NCBI GenBank assembly: GCA_905250125.1
Contig: CAJNOL010000303.1
Location: 50,194 to 114,193 of the forward strand
From: Rotaria sordida
Lineage: Eukaryota; Rotifera; Eurotatoria; Philodinida; Philodinidae
Reading direction: 5' to 3'
Length of the DNA stretch: 64,000 bases
Shown piece by piece: positions 37,981 to 51,200 of the stretch. How positions within the stretch are numbered: position 1 is the first letter of the stretch; each line of letters opens with the position of its first letter. The position numbers were made by a program, and so were the translations under genes. The notes beneath the pieces are model-generated. The model was not told the origin of the DNA. It searched no databases and was given only the letters and a program-made list of their open reading frames with translations.

Positions 37981-39420
37981 ATGGGTAAATCAAAACTTTT
38001 TAAGTGTAATTATACATCATTTGAAGAAATTCCTAATGAAATTTTTCTTGCATTTTTTTGTTTTGTTTATTTAAACAATGTAGATATTATCTATGTCTTT
38101 TCATAACTAAACACTCATTTTCAATATTTACTTAATAATAATGTTAATTAATTAGATTTTAAATCAGTGGAACTAAATTTGATTGTGTTATTCGATAATA
38201 CATAATATTCATCAATGGAAATCATCACGTCTTTCTTATAATAATATTACACTAGAACAAATAAGATTCTTTTATTAATTATTTCCTTTAGTTGAATATA
38301 TCTTTCACTTACAAATATTTCATATTTTAAATATAAAACCTAAATCTGTACAAGAATTTCTATCACAATTTATAACATGTAATCAACTTGTTTCATTATC
38401 AATTGGAAAAATTTATAGAAAACCTATCCCACTAATTGAATTAACCTACCTCCTTCTCACAAAAAAAGCTTTTAGCGCAATCTCTACGAGATTAAAATAT
38501 GAAACACGATGTAGCTGCTCTTGCTAATCAAGGAAAATTGCTTTATTTAATCTATTTTGGGACATATTTCTTCGCCATCATTTCATTTCATTCTCCAGAA
38601 ACACCACAAGAAAGTAGCTCATACATTAGAACGAAACGTTATTTCCATATACGGTCTACCATCGTATATCAACAACGTATATTACGGTCTGTCAGAGAGA
38701 GGAGGGAGTTCAAATTTTTACCCTTATTCTTTAACGCTTCTTTTAGATTGTATTTCACCGAAGGTTATCAATAAGAAAAATTTCATAAGGCGTAATAGAA
38801 GGCCATGAGTTTTCCAAAGCCTTTTTCGAAAATTCAGCGAATTTTAGTATCTTAAACCTGGTTTTTGAGAAAAATACCATTTTTTTAAATGAAAATTCTT
38901 TTTTTTTTCTAGTAAGAAAGTGTTTTTCTTAGCAAAAGATTCTAGTTTTCTGGCGCTTATCTGCTAAAAATGCCTGTTTGAGTATTAGAAGAGTTTTTTA
39001 AAAACCATTGATTTGCTAGGTAAATGTTAGCCAGAACTAGAAGATCCCGTTTGAAAGAACGATGTGAATTTCTATAATAGAAGGCATTGGTCTTTTATTC
39101 TGGGAAGAGAGATTATCATCATTTAAACGACTCGTGATTAGTTCATATCTACATATTATTTGAATGATAGTATAAATATTTGAATTCATTTGACAGTTGA
39201 TGATAATCATTTTATAATAGAATCTGTATTTTCTTCAAAATCTTGAATACACGGCTAATTACAACTGCCATCGTGACGATATTTTAACTTGTCAACAATA
39301 TGAAAACGATTTAAAAATCTTTATGAAAAGAAAAGGATGGAAATATTCTGTGGACTTCAATATGTCAAATACCACAGTTAACAAAACTTTCTTTAGATGA
39401 TAGCGGAAGTCACATTCCAT
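37981..39420 (+). pseudogene. Broken F-box protein gene with repeat insertion
   Basis: From the ATG at 37981 the frame reads MGKSKLFKCNYTS and FEEIPNEIFLAFFCFVYLNN, an eroded F-box, and then stops after IIYVFS. Later frames still look coding: QWKSSRLSYNNITLEQIRFF, LFPLVEYIFHLQIFHILNIK, then KPKSVQEFLSQFITCNQLVS and IGKIYRKPIPLIELT to about 38455. They are separated by stops and frame changes. From about 38500 to 39060 unrelated repeat DNA follows, similar to 51840-52000 and the PP1 intron. A last fragment (HRDDILTCQQYENDLKIFMK) lies at 39258-39420. Layout and content match the intact F-box gene at 3726-5312. The boundaries of the insertion are approximate. Confidence 0.65.
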
Positions 39421-42400
39421 CACCCGATGGTGAAAATTGAAAAGAACTTATTCATGCATCATTAAGATTCTTGAAAATTTTTCAATTTTATTTTTTCATT
39501 TTATTGTTATATGAATACATTGAATGACATATATCAATTTATAACATTGTTTTCTACTCCGTTCTATTTATTTGAGAAACATTGATTTATTTGTTACTAC
39601 TCTAACTATTGGTTTTTATAATCTTTATCTTTTGCATTTTCATAAATGTCTATTGATAAACGTTCGTTTGATACAGTTTTATCGATTTCCATTGTCATTA
39701 ACATTCACAAAATGAAGAATAATTCATGTACAAAAACAAAACAATCCTAGTATTAAATGACACATGTCAAATACTTGGTCCCGATTTTTTTTACATTCAA
39801 TATTGAATAATTGCTTCTCAACGATAGTCTTTCCACAAACTGGCTTTTTTTGATTGGTACACTTATGTTATTTAGACATAGGAAGCTATGTGAATACGTC
39901 ATTCACTGAATTCGCTCGTTTGCTTCTGTATTCATATTTTTATTGAAAAATGTGAACGTTGATTGTTAGCGTTGATAGCATATCCCAAATTGATTCGTTC
40001 GATTTTGTTAGATATGAGACTATAGGCTACTGAGCTGAAAATTTTTGAAGCTGGATCCGATGCGGAACCAAGCCGATGGGTTCTATATGAGACAATTAAC
40101 AGGTGCGGCAGAAAAAAAAGGGCTTCTCAATATTTTCTTAACATTTCTGCTATTTCCTATCGGTTCAAACTGAATTCTGCTCCAAAAGGTGTAGTATGAA
40201 AGTGTCTAAAAAATCATCGCTTACACGATTCTACCTGACAGTCACATTTAATAATTTTCTCAAAGAATATTTTTCGTGCGAAATGCTCATTTCTTTTTTC
40301 TTCAGATTTAAGAGTAAAATACGTCTTTGTACCTCCACGAATTTGTGTTCTCAAATAGACGCTTGCTACTCTTTTAGTATACACTTATTAGCTGATGATT
40401 CAGTGTAGGACAATTTAGATGAATTGTGCCTAAATGCTTTTTTTTACTCTTGATCAAGGGCAAGCCACAAGAGAAAATATAGTTAACATGGGTCTTAGTA
40501 TCCACGGAATAGCCTTGTTTTCAATAGTTATTAAAGTGATCTTATCTATCGTATATGACGCTACTTTAGCAATTGTTTATTAACCATAAAAAAACAGAAT
40601 ATAATGTTGCGAACTTGTATTTGAAAGTTGCTAGCAATATATTGTCTCAGTAATTGTTAAATAATTTTTTTTACTTCTATCTTTTCAAATCACAGTTTCC
40701 TGTGATTTTCATGTTGCATTGTTTGAAAAAAGTTCAGTTCAAAACGACAATAAATGGCACACATGTTGAGAAAATATTGGAAGATTCATTCATTGTACAC
40801 GATAAATTTTAAATAGAATCGGTTTTCTAGAAAATCGTGTTAGCAAAAATTCAAACTTTGTCAAATTATTATTAATCATCGAATCATATTATAATTTTCA
40901 GAAAAAAATTATTTTCGAACGAATAGGAAAATCAATCTAGATTCTACAAAAAAGGAAAAATCAACATTACTTTTTGAAAAATCATTTAGATAGTGACAAC
41001 TATAGTATCATTGTTTAGTAGCATATATAAGGCAATCGACAGTGTTGAGAATTCATTTTTCTCCGGCAGTTGCATCAAGTATGCTAATTACTTGAAGTGC
41101 AGCTAGCACATACTAGTCCGTCATATGACAACGAAAACAAGTAATAAATTATTTTTTTTGTTGGTCATGAGAGATAGTTAATATCATTTTTTTTCTGTTT
41201 TTCAACTATACGCTGTCCCTCATGTATGTTCCTTGAGTTCAAAGTTGATTGTTCACTGTGAGACATTTTTCTTATAGTAAAAGAGTTCATTTCGTATAAT
41301 TACACTTCCTCTAGAACTTCTGCATATTTAATTAAGTAAATAAGAGCAATTTCCCAGCAGCTACGACGTTAATTTTGTAATAAAACTACAGTTTTCTGTT
41401 AATATATTCATACAAAAATCTTTGTAAGATAATTATGTTTTCTTTTTGCTATTGTTAAAGAATAATATCTCAAGTAATGCTTCATTTTATAGACGCTTTT
41501 GACCTATAAGCAGAGTAAAGATTATAAGTAAAATCGGTATAGAGATGAAAGAACAATTTATTGGAAAGATGCAAAGTGATAATAGATATTCTGTTTTCTG
41601 GAAAATTTTCAAAAGGTGAAATCGAGTTCTATATCCTAGAAATGTTCACATGAATATGATTGTGATTTTCTAACTAGAAAATCAAAACTTGGATTTTGAA
41701 CTTTCTAGAATATCTGCATAATTCAAGAAAATGGAAAATTCATTGTCGAATTCGTAGAATATCGTTTTCTGTTCTCTATAACTTATTTTCTATTTTACAG
41801 TGTGCCTCATCCGATACGTTGTTTGCATATATTTGATGTGTTTGTTGGTGTTATACAGATGAAGTAGTATTCAACAACTTTAATACAATTAACTTTGTCT
41901 TATTTTATTAGAGAAATCATTGGAAAAATTATTAAATTTTGTTCATCATTTAGATTTTTCCTATTTATGACAGATATTATTCATGTTATTCGTAAAGAAA
42001 TTTTATATCTCGTTTTTCTTTTCTATTGGAAAAACGACTTATAACAAATAAAATCTATTGTTAATCCTTGTTTTATTTCTATATAAATAATATAATCAAT
42101 CTTATATGAATACAAATGTAGATACAAGAAACAACAGCATAATTTCTTTCTTAAAATGTTTCATTAATAAATTCGTCATGACAAGATAAGAAAAATCTAT
42201 GTGCATGTGTTTTTTTTGAACAGAAATTGCACAAAGAGAAAAAACCGCATAGCAAATAAAGAAGTTATAATAGCTTATCAAACGCTTTTTTTCTTTAGTA
42301 TACAAATGAGAAACTAATCAAAAGAAAAAAAACTTATACAAAAAAAACACACATTAATCCAAGTCGATAGAATAATACATAAATATAAAAGAAGATACTG

Positions 42401-43456
42401 TGTAATTACAAGACAAATTACTAGATATTAGGAAGCATTAGTGGTATTTCAAATAAACATGATAGGATTTATGCTATTTTGAGATAAGAACTTTCAGTCT
42501 ATATCGAAAACAACAAAATTTAGTATTTAATTTCAGTAATTATACGGTTTCTAATATTTATCAACAATATTTTCTGAATAAATAACATGTCGTCTAAAAA
42601 ATTAGATGGAATGTTAATCTGTCACAAGTAATGTAAATATATAAATGACATGTTTTACTTGAATGATAAAGCTGGTAGAGATAAATAGATAGACGAAAAT
42701 ACAGATAATTCTTATATATAATAGTACCAATTACATATCGGAATTGAAATTAGAAGTAGAAAAAAATAAGCCTATCACTCACTAAATAATCGAAGTTATT
42801 GATTTTTCTAAAAGATCCTTAGATTTATTACATGCATGACGTTTAAGAAAAATCAATAAAAATTTCTATTATTAGCTAAGTTCATATCTTTTCATACCTA
42901 TTGATTAAATGAAATAATTTATATAGATTCTATTAATAATTCTTATTCATTACTTTATTTATCTTAATTCTCGAGTCACACAAGCCAGATGTTTAATAAC
43001 AATAGAAAGAAAATTAATGATAGTGGAGATAAGTAAGGTCATAATAAATATCTTAGTGAGAACGAAATAAAAATGAATTATCGTAATCAGTGTTCTATAG
43101 AATCGCTCATTCTATTTATGATGAAAAGAGAAAAAACACATTACGTGATCGAGTGATAATGATCTAATGTAACAGCCACGTTATTTCCTCGAATAGATAC
43201 TGATCGAAGTTACCGATGTGATTTCTTTTTTCCTATCAAATAGAACGAGCCAGTCTAGAGAATTTTTACATCATCCTAAGCTTATTGTACCATATAATAA
43301 TTTGTTTTTTTTTATTGATTTTCAGACCACAGTATCAACTATCTACAAAAAATACATTTCTTTTTTGTAAAAAAAAACTAATTAAAACAAAAATCAAAAA
43401 CATTCGAAATATGTTTAACAAATATATCTTTATTTTTAGATTAAAAGTTGTTATTG
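39421..43456. other. Intergenic, no gene seen
   Basis: About 4 kb without a supported gene. 'actgagctgaaaatttttgaagc' at about 40035 resembles a motif of the MITE at 23915-24549. A cluster of 'ttttctagaaaat'-type palindromes lies at 40820-40850 and 41590-41780. Otherwise unremarkable. Confidence 0.4.
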
Positions 43457-44767
43457 ATGATTATCAATTGTTGTCGTCATCGTTATTATTTTATTATCCT
43501 GATATCTTTTTGTTTTTGTTTATTCTTTTTACTAAAAAATGATTTATCACTTAAACAATTTTTATATAATCAAACAAATTTTGATTGTTGTGATTATCCA
43601 TTATTATAGAATGGTGTCAAAATCAAATTCATATATGTAATTCATCAGTGATTATTTTTAATAAATTATTTATAAAAACTCATTCAATAATTTTACAAAC
43701 AAAATTTGCTAAAGGAAAACGAAATGGAGGTAAAGATCTTAATAAAGTTTTAAAACAAAATGAAAATGATGAATATTTTCATTTTGAAAAAGATTTTATT
43801 CAAGTAATTTATTTATTAATTTCAAATCAAACAAAAAAAACAAATGATACTTTCATATTTTAGTTTTCGTGTAATATTTTATTACCAATAGAAATACTTC
43901 CAAATAGTCATTTGTCTGATATATTTTCTTCAGTTACATTATATCATACATGGCAAAATTTATCTATAATCAATGAAACAACTATAGCTGTCAATCGCTA
44001 TGATTATACTAATTTTTATCATACTATAACTGATCTTTATACAGTTTATCTTTTATGTCGATTTTTTTCGTCATGATCCAAAATCTGTTCATATACTTTT
44101 TCTTGATACTCATCCGAAAGGTAATTTAGAGGTATTATGGTTACAATTATTTCATTCATATATTCGTTTGGGACATTTAAATATTTCTTCGATATTTTAT
44201 AAAGAATTAATCTGGTCACCATCACAAGCACAATCTGAATTAGATTTAAAACAATCTCGACAAAAAGCACCAAGTTATTTTTTTGATTTTCGTCAATATA
44301 TTCTTGAAAAATTTAATATTATTTATTCTAGAATAAATAAAAATTTTAATTGTCAAAATATAAATATATTGTTTCTTGTTCGTCATAATTATATTGCACA
44401 TCCAAGAAACCCAACAGGAGAAATAAAACGACAATTAATAAATGAAAACCAAATTCTTAATGAATTAATACTTAAATTTCAAAATTTTTCATCTATTCAT
44501 TTTACTTTTAATCATTTCGAACAATTATCTATGCAACAACAATTATCAATTATTATACAAACAGACATTTTTATTGGTATGCATGGTGCTAGTTTAACAG
44601 ATGTTCTTTTTATGAAATCAAATCGTGCTCTTATTCAATTTGCTACAACTGCTTGGCAAAAACAAACACATTTCGAACAAATGGCTTTGATTAATAATAT
44701 TAATTATCATCGCTGTTTAATTCTTAATGGACATTCAACAACAGCACAAACTATATTTAATTGTTAA
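43457..44767 (+). pseudogene. GT61 family (EOGT-like) glycosyltransferase with two frame breaks
   Basis: Segments: 43457-43606, 43609-43803 (intron 43804-43863), 43864-44068 and 44069-44767, about 415 aa in all. The start MIINCCRHRYY followed by FIILISFCFCLFFLL is a type II signal anchor, as in Golgi/ER transferases. Later blocks are WCQNQIHICNSSVIIFN, YDYTNFYHTITDLYTVYLL, and the highly typical TDIFIGMHGASLTDVLFM near the C-terminus, the GT61/DUF563 signature. Two problems exist. Frame is lost at TTATTATAG (43601-43609), where a stop occurs. It is lost again at a run of seven T (44062-44068), where six would keep frame. Either the gene is recently dead or these are read errors in simple sequence. 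The acceptor sugar and protein are unknown; EOGT-type enzymes modify secreted EGF domains. Confidence 0.75.
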
Positions 44768-47700
44768 ACAAAAACACTTTTGTAAATGTGTCCTTCATTT
44801 GAATTATCAATGAATACTATTCCTTGATTGATTATAAAAAAAAGAACCGATGTAAAACATAGAAATTTATGTTATAACAATAGAGTATTAGTTTAGGTAT
44901 TTCATGGAATTTAAAACATGGTTATTTGTTTAAGGAATTTGTTATCTTGAGAATTATGTATGATTCACTACATTCATATATTTACTCGATCTACAATAGA
45001 AACATCTACTTTTGCTGTCATAGTACAAATTCATATATTCTTATTCCATTTAGCATATTATTCTCAAGAAAAAAAATAGATTATATCAACAATAGGATTC
45101 TTAGTATCTCTTACTTGCATCAGATGATAAACGTTTTTTGAATATTACGAAATTGCTCTTTATTATCAATTAGTAAGAAAAAAAATGCGTTGGCCTTAGA
45201 AAGAGATAACATGATATGAAGTGGGTTCTCCCTTTTTTTTTGTCTTGCTGGCATTCAACAAAACTATATCAGACAAAGCTAATTCGAAGCAAAAAAAAGA
45301 TAAACCTTAACATTTGTACATAGATAAATAGCCAAAAATAGAAGAAGTAATTAAATAAAGGCGATAATAACAACAGTAATGATATTGGCATACATAAATT
45401 AAATGAATGTCTTTGTGTCAACGTCTGGAACTATCAGTGATAATGAGGTCATAATTATTGATTTATGTTATTTGTTTTTCTTTTCAAATAATGATAGTAA
45501 ATATATTTGATTCAAGAAATATTTCAATAATTATATATAGAAACACATATGTTTGTTCATAAATATGTCCTCCAGATTATATTCTTATTTGTTGTATAAG
45601 AGTTTATATGTTGTGTAATATGAGACAATAGCTTTTTTCTTTTGTATATAGAAAATGTGATATCTGTGTCATTGATATTAGCTATTGTACACATACTTTG
45701 ATGATGGGCATTATCAGTACGTTTTTCTGTTATCTATTGCCTGCTGGGCTTGTTCCTATGACATTGATTGATGACCCACTAGAAAGACATAATAATCTTA
45801 GGAGGAAAATTTTCTATATGGACCGCTAAGTATATGTCCATATATTGAGTATATTCTATTTAAATATTAATTATGTATTTCAAAACAAAAAAAAACTATA
45901 AACGTGGTCTTCTATATAAATATATATATGTAGAATGTATTATTGCTTATGTTCTATGCTCATTTTATCAATAGAGGTCATGAACAAATGGCAATAATTA
46001 TCTTTCATGAATTGTGCTAAGCAAATGCGTTAGTTTTTCTCATATATATCTAGATGTTTAAGGACATAGGCAATAGTCCAAGTAAATAATTCATCATGAT
46101 GGAAACAAGGACAATTGTAATATCTTATGAGATAGAATGATTTAGAAATACCAAAGTTATACTATTTGACTGATGAGAGGTGAAAGAAGAAGGTTATTAA
46201 TGGATTTTATATTTTCTTTTCATCAGTGACATTCATAATTTTCTTTTGTATATAAAAACTTTGTTTAGGTAAGTAAATCTATATTTATCTCTATGATCAA
46301 AGTCTATATAAATTCGAGCTAATCAATAACAAAGCTGAATAGAAGCAGTATAAAATACTTGTTTTCGTTGTGCGGTTAAAGACAACGAGAGAAATGAAAA
46401 AAAAACCGTTCCAGTGACCGAACAGTAAGATTTGTGTTTTTGAATTCTGACCTATATATGCCTCGACCATTAAATAAGAATCAAATTTTTGACTGAAAGA
46501 ATATATTGATATAGACAATAAAAACAAAAGAAAATGAATTTCTATTACTCCTTATTATGTCTTTCTGCAATAAGCATTTACAATTGACACTCTTTTCCCT
46601 TTTTTTCTGTATTAATGGATTATCTTCGTCGTTTTTTGAAACTTCTCTATGTCAAAAGAAATTGACACGTCAGACATTCCTCATGATTTTGAGAAAATTA
46701 TGTATTTTATTGACTTGTCTATAATTAATATATACATAACAGATAATTTGTTATTTGAGTAAATGAATAAATTAAGTATTTTTTTCTTTTGTTTTATCGA
46801 GATCATAATACAATTTTTTAATGTCTTTCTGTTTCTATATGCTTCATTTTTTTTCATTTGTTTATTGGTTATGCTTGTGTTCTTCACCTTATTAAGTGTT
46901 AATGTTATTCTTATTGCTAAATGTATATTTTCTGTCGTCTTAAAAAGAAAAATCTCGAAGGAAAAAGATCGAAGAAGAAGACGAATGTTAGTGTTGATAT
47001 TATGTATCCATAACTAATACTTATGCAATAGCTTTTCTTCGATTTGATTGGACCAAGGGACTACCCTTATCTTTTTTTTTCTTCCGGCATAATGATGAGA
47101 GACAAAGGTAATGATCGATTTCTACTTTCCGAAAAAAAGCGCTACTAAATTTTTCTCTACACAAATATATATATGTGTGATATTGATCATACTCAGAATT
47201 TTCAGCCAACATAATACCTTCATATTGTTACTTTGTTATTATTGCATATATATGCACGTGTATGTCTAAGTACAGATAACTCTATAAATATATTTTCTTA
47301 ATAGTAATGTAGTTACCATATTGTGAAATACAAACTAGTCGCAACTTATAGTAATATATCATTTTTTTTTGGTTAACTTATTATTGGTAAGAGAAAAAGA
47401 GAGAGGGAGGGAGAGAGAGAGAGAAATAAAGAAAAAGATGCTACTCTTGCGGTCTGCGGTGGTAGCATTAGTGGTTATACCAATCATTACTCAATATATC
47501 GTTGTAAAGAGAAAGAATAACAACGTTACCGGACGGTTATTCGGCTCTTTTTTTCTAGCTTATAGCGTACTAACTGCTCCTATGTGGTCGTCGAGTTTGT
47601 TTCTAGTATTATCAGGCAAGAAAAAAATTATTTATCTAAGCTCGACGAACGATAGACATGGCTCATAGCGTATATGCTACTTGTTTGCGTTTATCTTCGA

Positions 47701-48123
47701 GAAAGACAGTCGTATATATTCTGCGTTTATGTCTCTTTTTTATCCGAGAGCAAAAGAGTAAAGTAAGCTATTCAATATAATAGAGATGGGAGTAAAAAGT
47801 TTTTCAAAAAAAGAAAACAAAACTTTTCTATATTTTTTTGTTGTTTTGTACATTGATAGTTATCTAAACTTGTATACACTATGTCTTAGAGTTGTCACTA
47901 TATAATTTGTACGTGCTTATGTTAAATTTTGTGATTGATCTGGGAAATGATATATCTTCGAAGTACAATTATTTATATTTGGGATGAATCTTATGATAGC
48001 GAATATTTTTTCTTCTTGTTTTGATAAATGAGTTAGATAGTTAGACTTACATCATGATAAGATATAAAGATCAAATCGTTTTTCTTTCTATTATGTATTA
48101 GATGAGATGACGAAGATAATCAA

Positions 48124-48160
<37 letters not shown>

Positions 48161-48287
48161 TTATTTATTTATTTATTTATTTGTGTGCGTGTGTAAAATA
48201 TTGATTATTTTCTTGTATTTAAATTTTAGTTTTCAGATATAAGTCTCTTAGTCGTTTTTTCCACTTGTCAATCCTATTGTTCCGGGG
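44768..48287. other. Intergenic and perlecan 5' flank, no supported gene
   Basis: Short frames at 46763-47017 (hydrophobic) and 47369-47668 have no family features and probably are chance. Simple repeats: a GA-rich tract at 47395-47424 and a compound (TA)n(TTTA)n tract at 48128-48182, just upstream of the perlecan start. Confidence 0.45.
48128..48182. repeat. Compound (TA)n(TTTA)n microsatellite
   Basis: About 14 TA units followed directly by about seven TTTA units, roughly 100 bp upstream of the perlecan start codon, followed by a short GT run. Confidence 0.85.
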
Positions 48288-51200
48288 ATGGACGCCAAGA
48301 TTATCACAGGTTTTATCCTATGGTTTTGTTTTATTTCAAGCATATTGATATCTCAAGTAAGATATTTATTGATAAATATTATGTATTCATTATGAAAATT
48401 TTCATACTAGATTGAATCCTCCACACTCAATTCAAGGCAAAGGTTTAGACGACAAAATGATGAAAGTAAGTTGATCGCAATTAAATAATTGCGTATTTTT
48501 TCTTCTTTACCCTTGTTTAACCATTAATTCTTTCATCCTTTCTTTTTGCTACCTACATTCTCCCGCGATTAGGTATTACTTGTCCGGAAGGAACTAAGCC
48601 TTGTAAAGATGATAACAAAATGTGTGTTGCCTATTGTGATGGAAATCCCCAATGTGTTGATGGTTCCGATGAGCTCGATTGTAGTAAGTATATTATGAAT
48701 GATCATCATCATCAAGGAATCAATTCTTTACTTCAAAAATTCCTTCACCTTCAGCTACGAGTATTCCTGCTACATCTTCTGACAGTATTGCTTTTGCTCA
48801 AAGTACAGAATCGAGTGGTAATGAAAACAAACATGTCAATATACTTGACGGAACAACTGCTATAACCGAAGCTACTCTTCCACAAATAATACTACTCGAT
48901 CGAGAAACTATACCGACAGGTGTGATTTCTATTGAGAATAGAATATTAAATTGCACGTTTTTTTATTTTATTTTATTTTATTTTATTTTGAGTTAATTTT
49001 GATGTTTGATTTGCTTAATGAACTAAATTGTTTTTTGTCTTTCTGTTTTAGCTGCTGTAGACGCCACTAGTACCGGTAAGGTTCAAAGACGATTTTCTTC
49101 AATTCTTTCTGTACTAACAATATAAATAGAAATGTTTTTCTATATCACTAAAAATTTCTTGCCTTTTTTTTGTTCTAAAATGTACACATATCTATCCTCT
49201 ACATACATAGAAGCTGGAAATGCAGCCACTACTCAACAATCAACTGCTGGAGAAGCACAAGCAGCAACAACTGTGCTTGCCGATGGTGCAACTACATCCG
49301 TGCAAGCAGAAACTACGGCTGCACCTGCCGCTGATGGTACTACAACAGCTGGTGCTGCTGATACTACAGCAGGTCCTGCTGCTGGTGCTACAACTGCTGC
49401 TGGTGCTACAACTGCTGCTGATGCTACAACTGCTGCTGCTGCCGATGCTACAGCAGATGCTGATGCTACAACAGCGGCTGCTAATGCTGATGTTACAACA
49501 GGTGCTGATGTTACAACAGGTGCTGATGCTGATGCTACAACAGGTGCTGNNNNNNNNNNTACAACAGGTGCTGATGCTGATGCTACAACAGGTGCTGATG
49601 GTGATGCTACAACAGGTGCTGATGCTGATGCCACAACAGCTGATGCTACTGGTGCTACGACTGAAGCAGCTGAAACTGGTGCTACTAGTGATGCTACTAA
49701 AGTTACTGGAGCTGAAGAAGGAACAGCAACAACTGCTGGACTCACTCTTGAAACATCAAGTGGTGCAGATGACTTAACATCAGCTAAACCAGGAAATGGT
49801 CATGTAACTGAAGATGAAAGTACTACAACTGGAGATGAAAGTACTACAACTGGAGATGAAAGTACTGCAACTGGTGTTACTGGAGATGTCACAAGTCCTC
49901 AGGATGTATCCGATCAAGTAACGACTGTTGATGCTGCTACTACAGATTTGAGTGGAGCAACAACTGCGAGTGATGCAACAGCAGCAGAGGGTACTACTGA
50001 TGCAACTAACGATACATCGACTGATGTTTCAACTGGAAGTGATGGATTATTGACAACAGTAAAAGGTATTGATAATATTATCTAGACTTCAAATGAAATA
50101 GTTTGTGTATGATAATATCATTTGAAAGAAAGTTCTGTTTCATTTATCTAACTTGTTCATTTTGGATTTTTTTAATTTTAATTTAATCGAATAATTAATT
50201 AATATTTTCTAATTATTTTAGATGAGGTCACCACAGATGGTAAGTTTATCAGAATGTTTGATTTTGAATTGTTAGTTTTCTTTTGCATGGATTCATAATT
50301 GCCTACATATGCATGAAGAATGTCCATGTACATATAACGACTATAATTATAACTCCAGCAAATGATAATTCAATTAATAACAAATATCTAATAGCAATTA
50401 CACTAATAGTTCAACAAGTTACAAATAGAACAATAATAATAGATGTTGATGTTGCAGAAGAAAATAATATAATTGAAGATATAACGATAACAACAATAAT
50501 AATAACAACCAATAATGTTGAAAGGAAAATGAAATAACCAAAGGAAAGCAAATTCCCAAAGAATCATCATTTCCAGATGTAAAAACGAGTGAGATCAATA
50601 TTCAAATGCCATCTATTATTTCGTAATGATTACTCATGCCTATTAATTAACTAACTTCTTCATCTCTTGAATGACACATAATGTCAGTTGTTGTATCGTA
50701 TAACATATTCTACTTGTATTAATTATCATCGTAGAGAAAAGTAAAAAAAACATAATTGCATGTTAATAATTATGCTTATTGTTTATTATTCTACTTTGAT
50801 ATGATGTAATGATAAAATAATATTTTTTTTTACATTTAATTTAGACAATGTAACTCAAGTTACTGGTACTGAAGGTAAGTACTATAAAATTATTTTCAAA
50901 TGTAGTTGAGTTTTTTTTCTTTCATGATAAGAAATATTGTTATTGAAGTAGATTGAAATAACAAAAAAATATAATTTGATTATTTTCTCACTCATTCGTT
51001 TTAATTATATAAGAAAAAGGATGTGTACTAAGTTCTGATTCCCATTTCCAATAAATTATTGGAAACAGGAATCAGAATTTAGTACACACCCGTTATGTAG
51101 ATATTTGAAATGACTTCTTTTTGTTTTTTTTTATTGAATAGAAGATACAACAGTAGGACCTACTCAACCAGAACCTAGTGGTCGAGTTGAACTTCGTGTT

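Noticed and set aside
46763..47668. Two plus-strand frames (hydrophobic 84 aa; 99 aa starting in GA repeat)
   Set aside because: No family features, no splice context, and composition explained by T-rich DNA and a GA microsatellite.
49233..49745. Long minus-strand Ala/Val-rich open frame and a +2 Gln/Leu-rich frame (49220-49777)
   Set aside because: Both are shadows of the tandem repeat in the perlecan Thr/Ala exon, which is supported by flanking exons in frame.
50283..50537. 84-codon Ile/Thr-rich frame in perlecan intron 7
   Set aside because: Could be a cassette exon of the Thr-rich region, but codons are ATA/AAT-rich and no in-phase splice pair was found.
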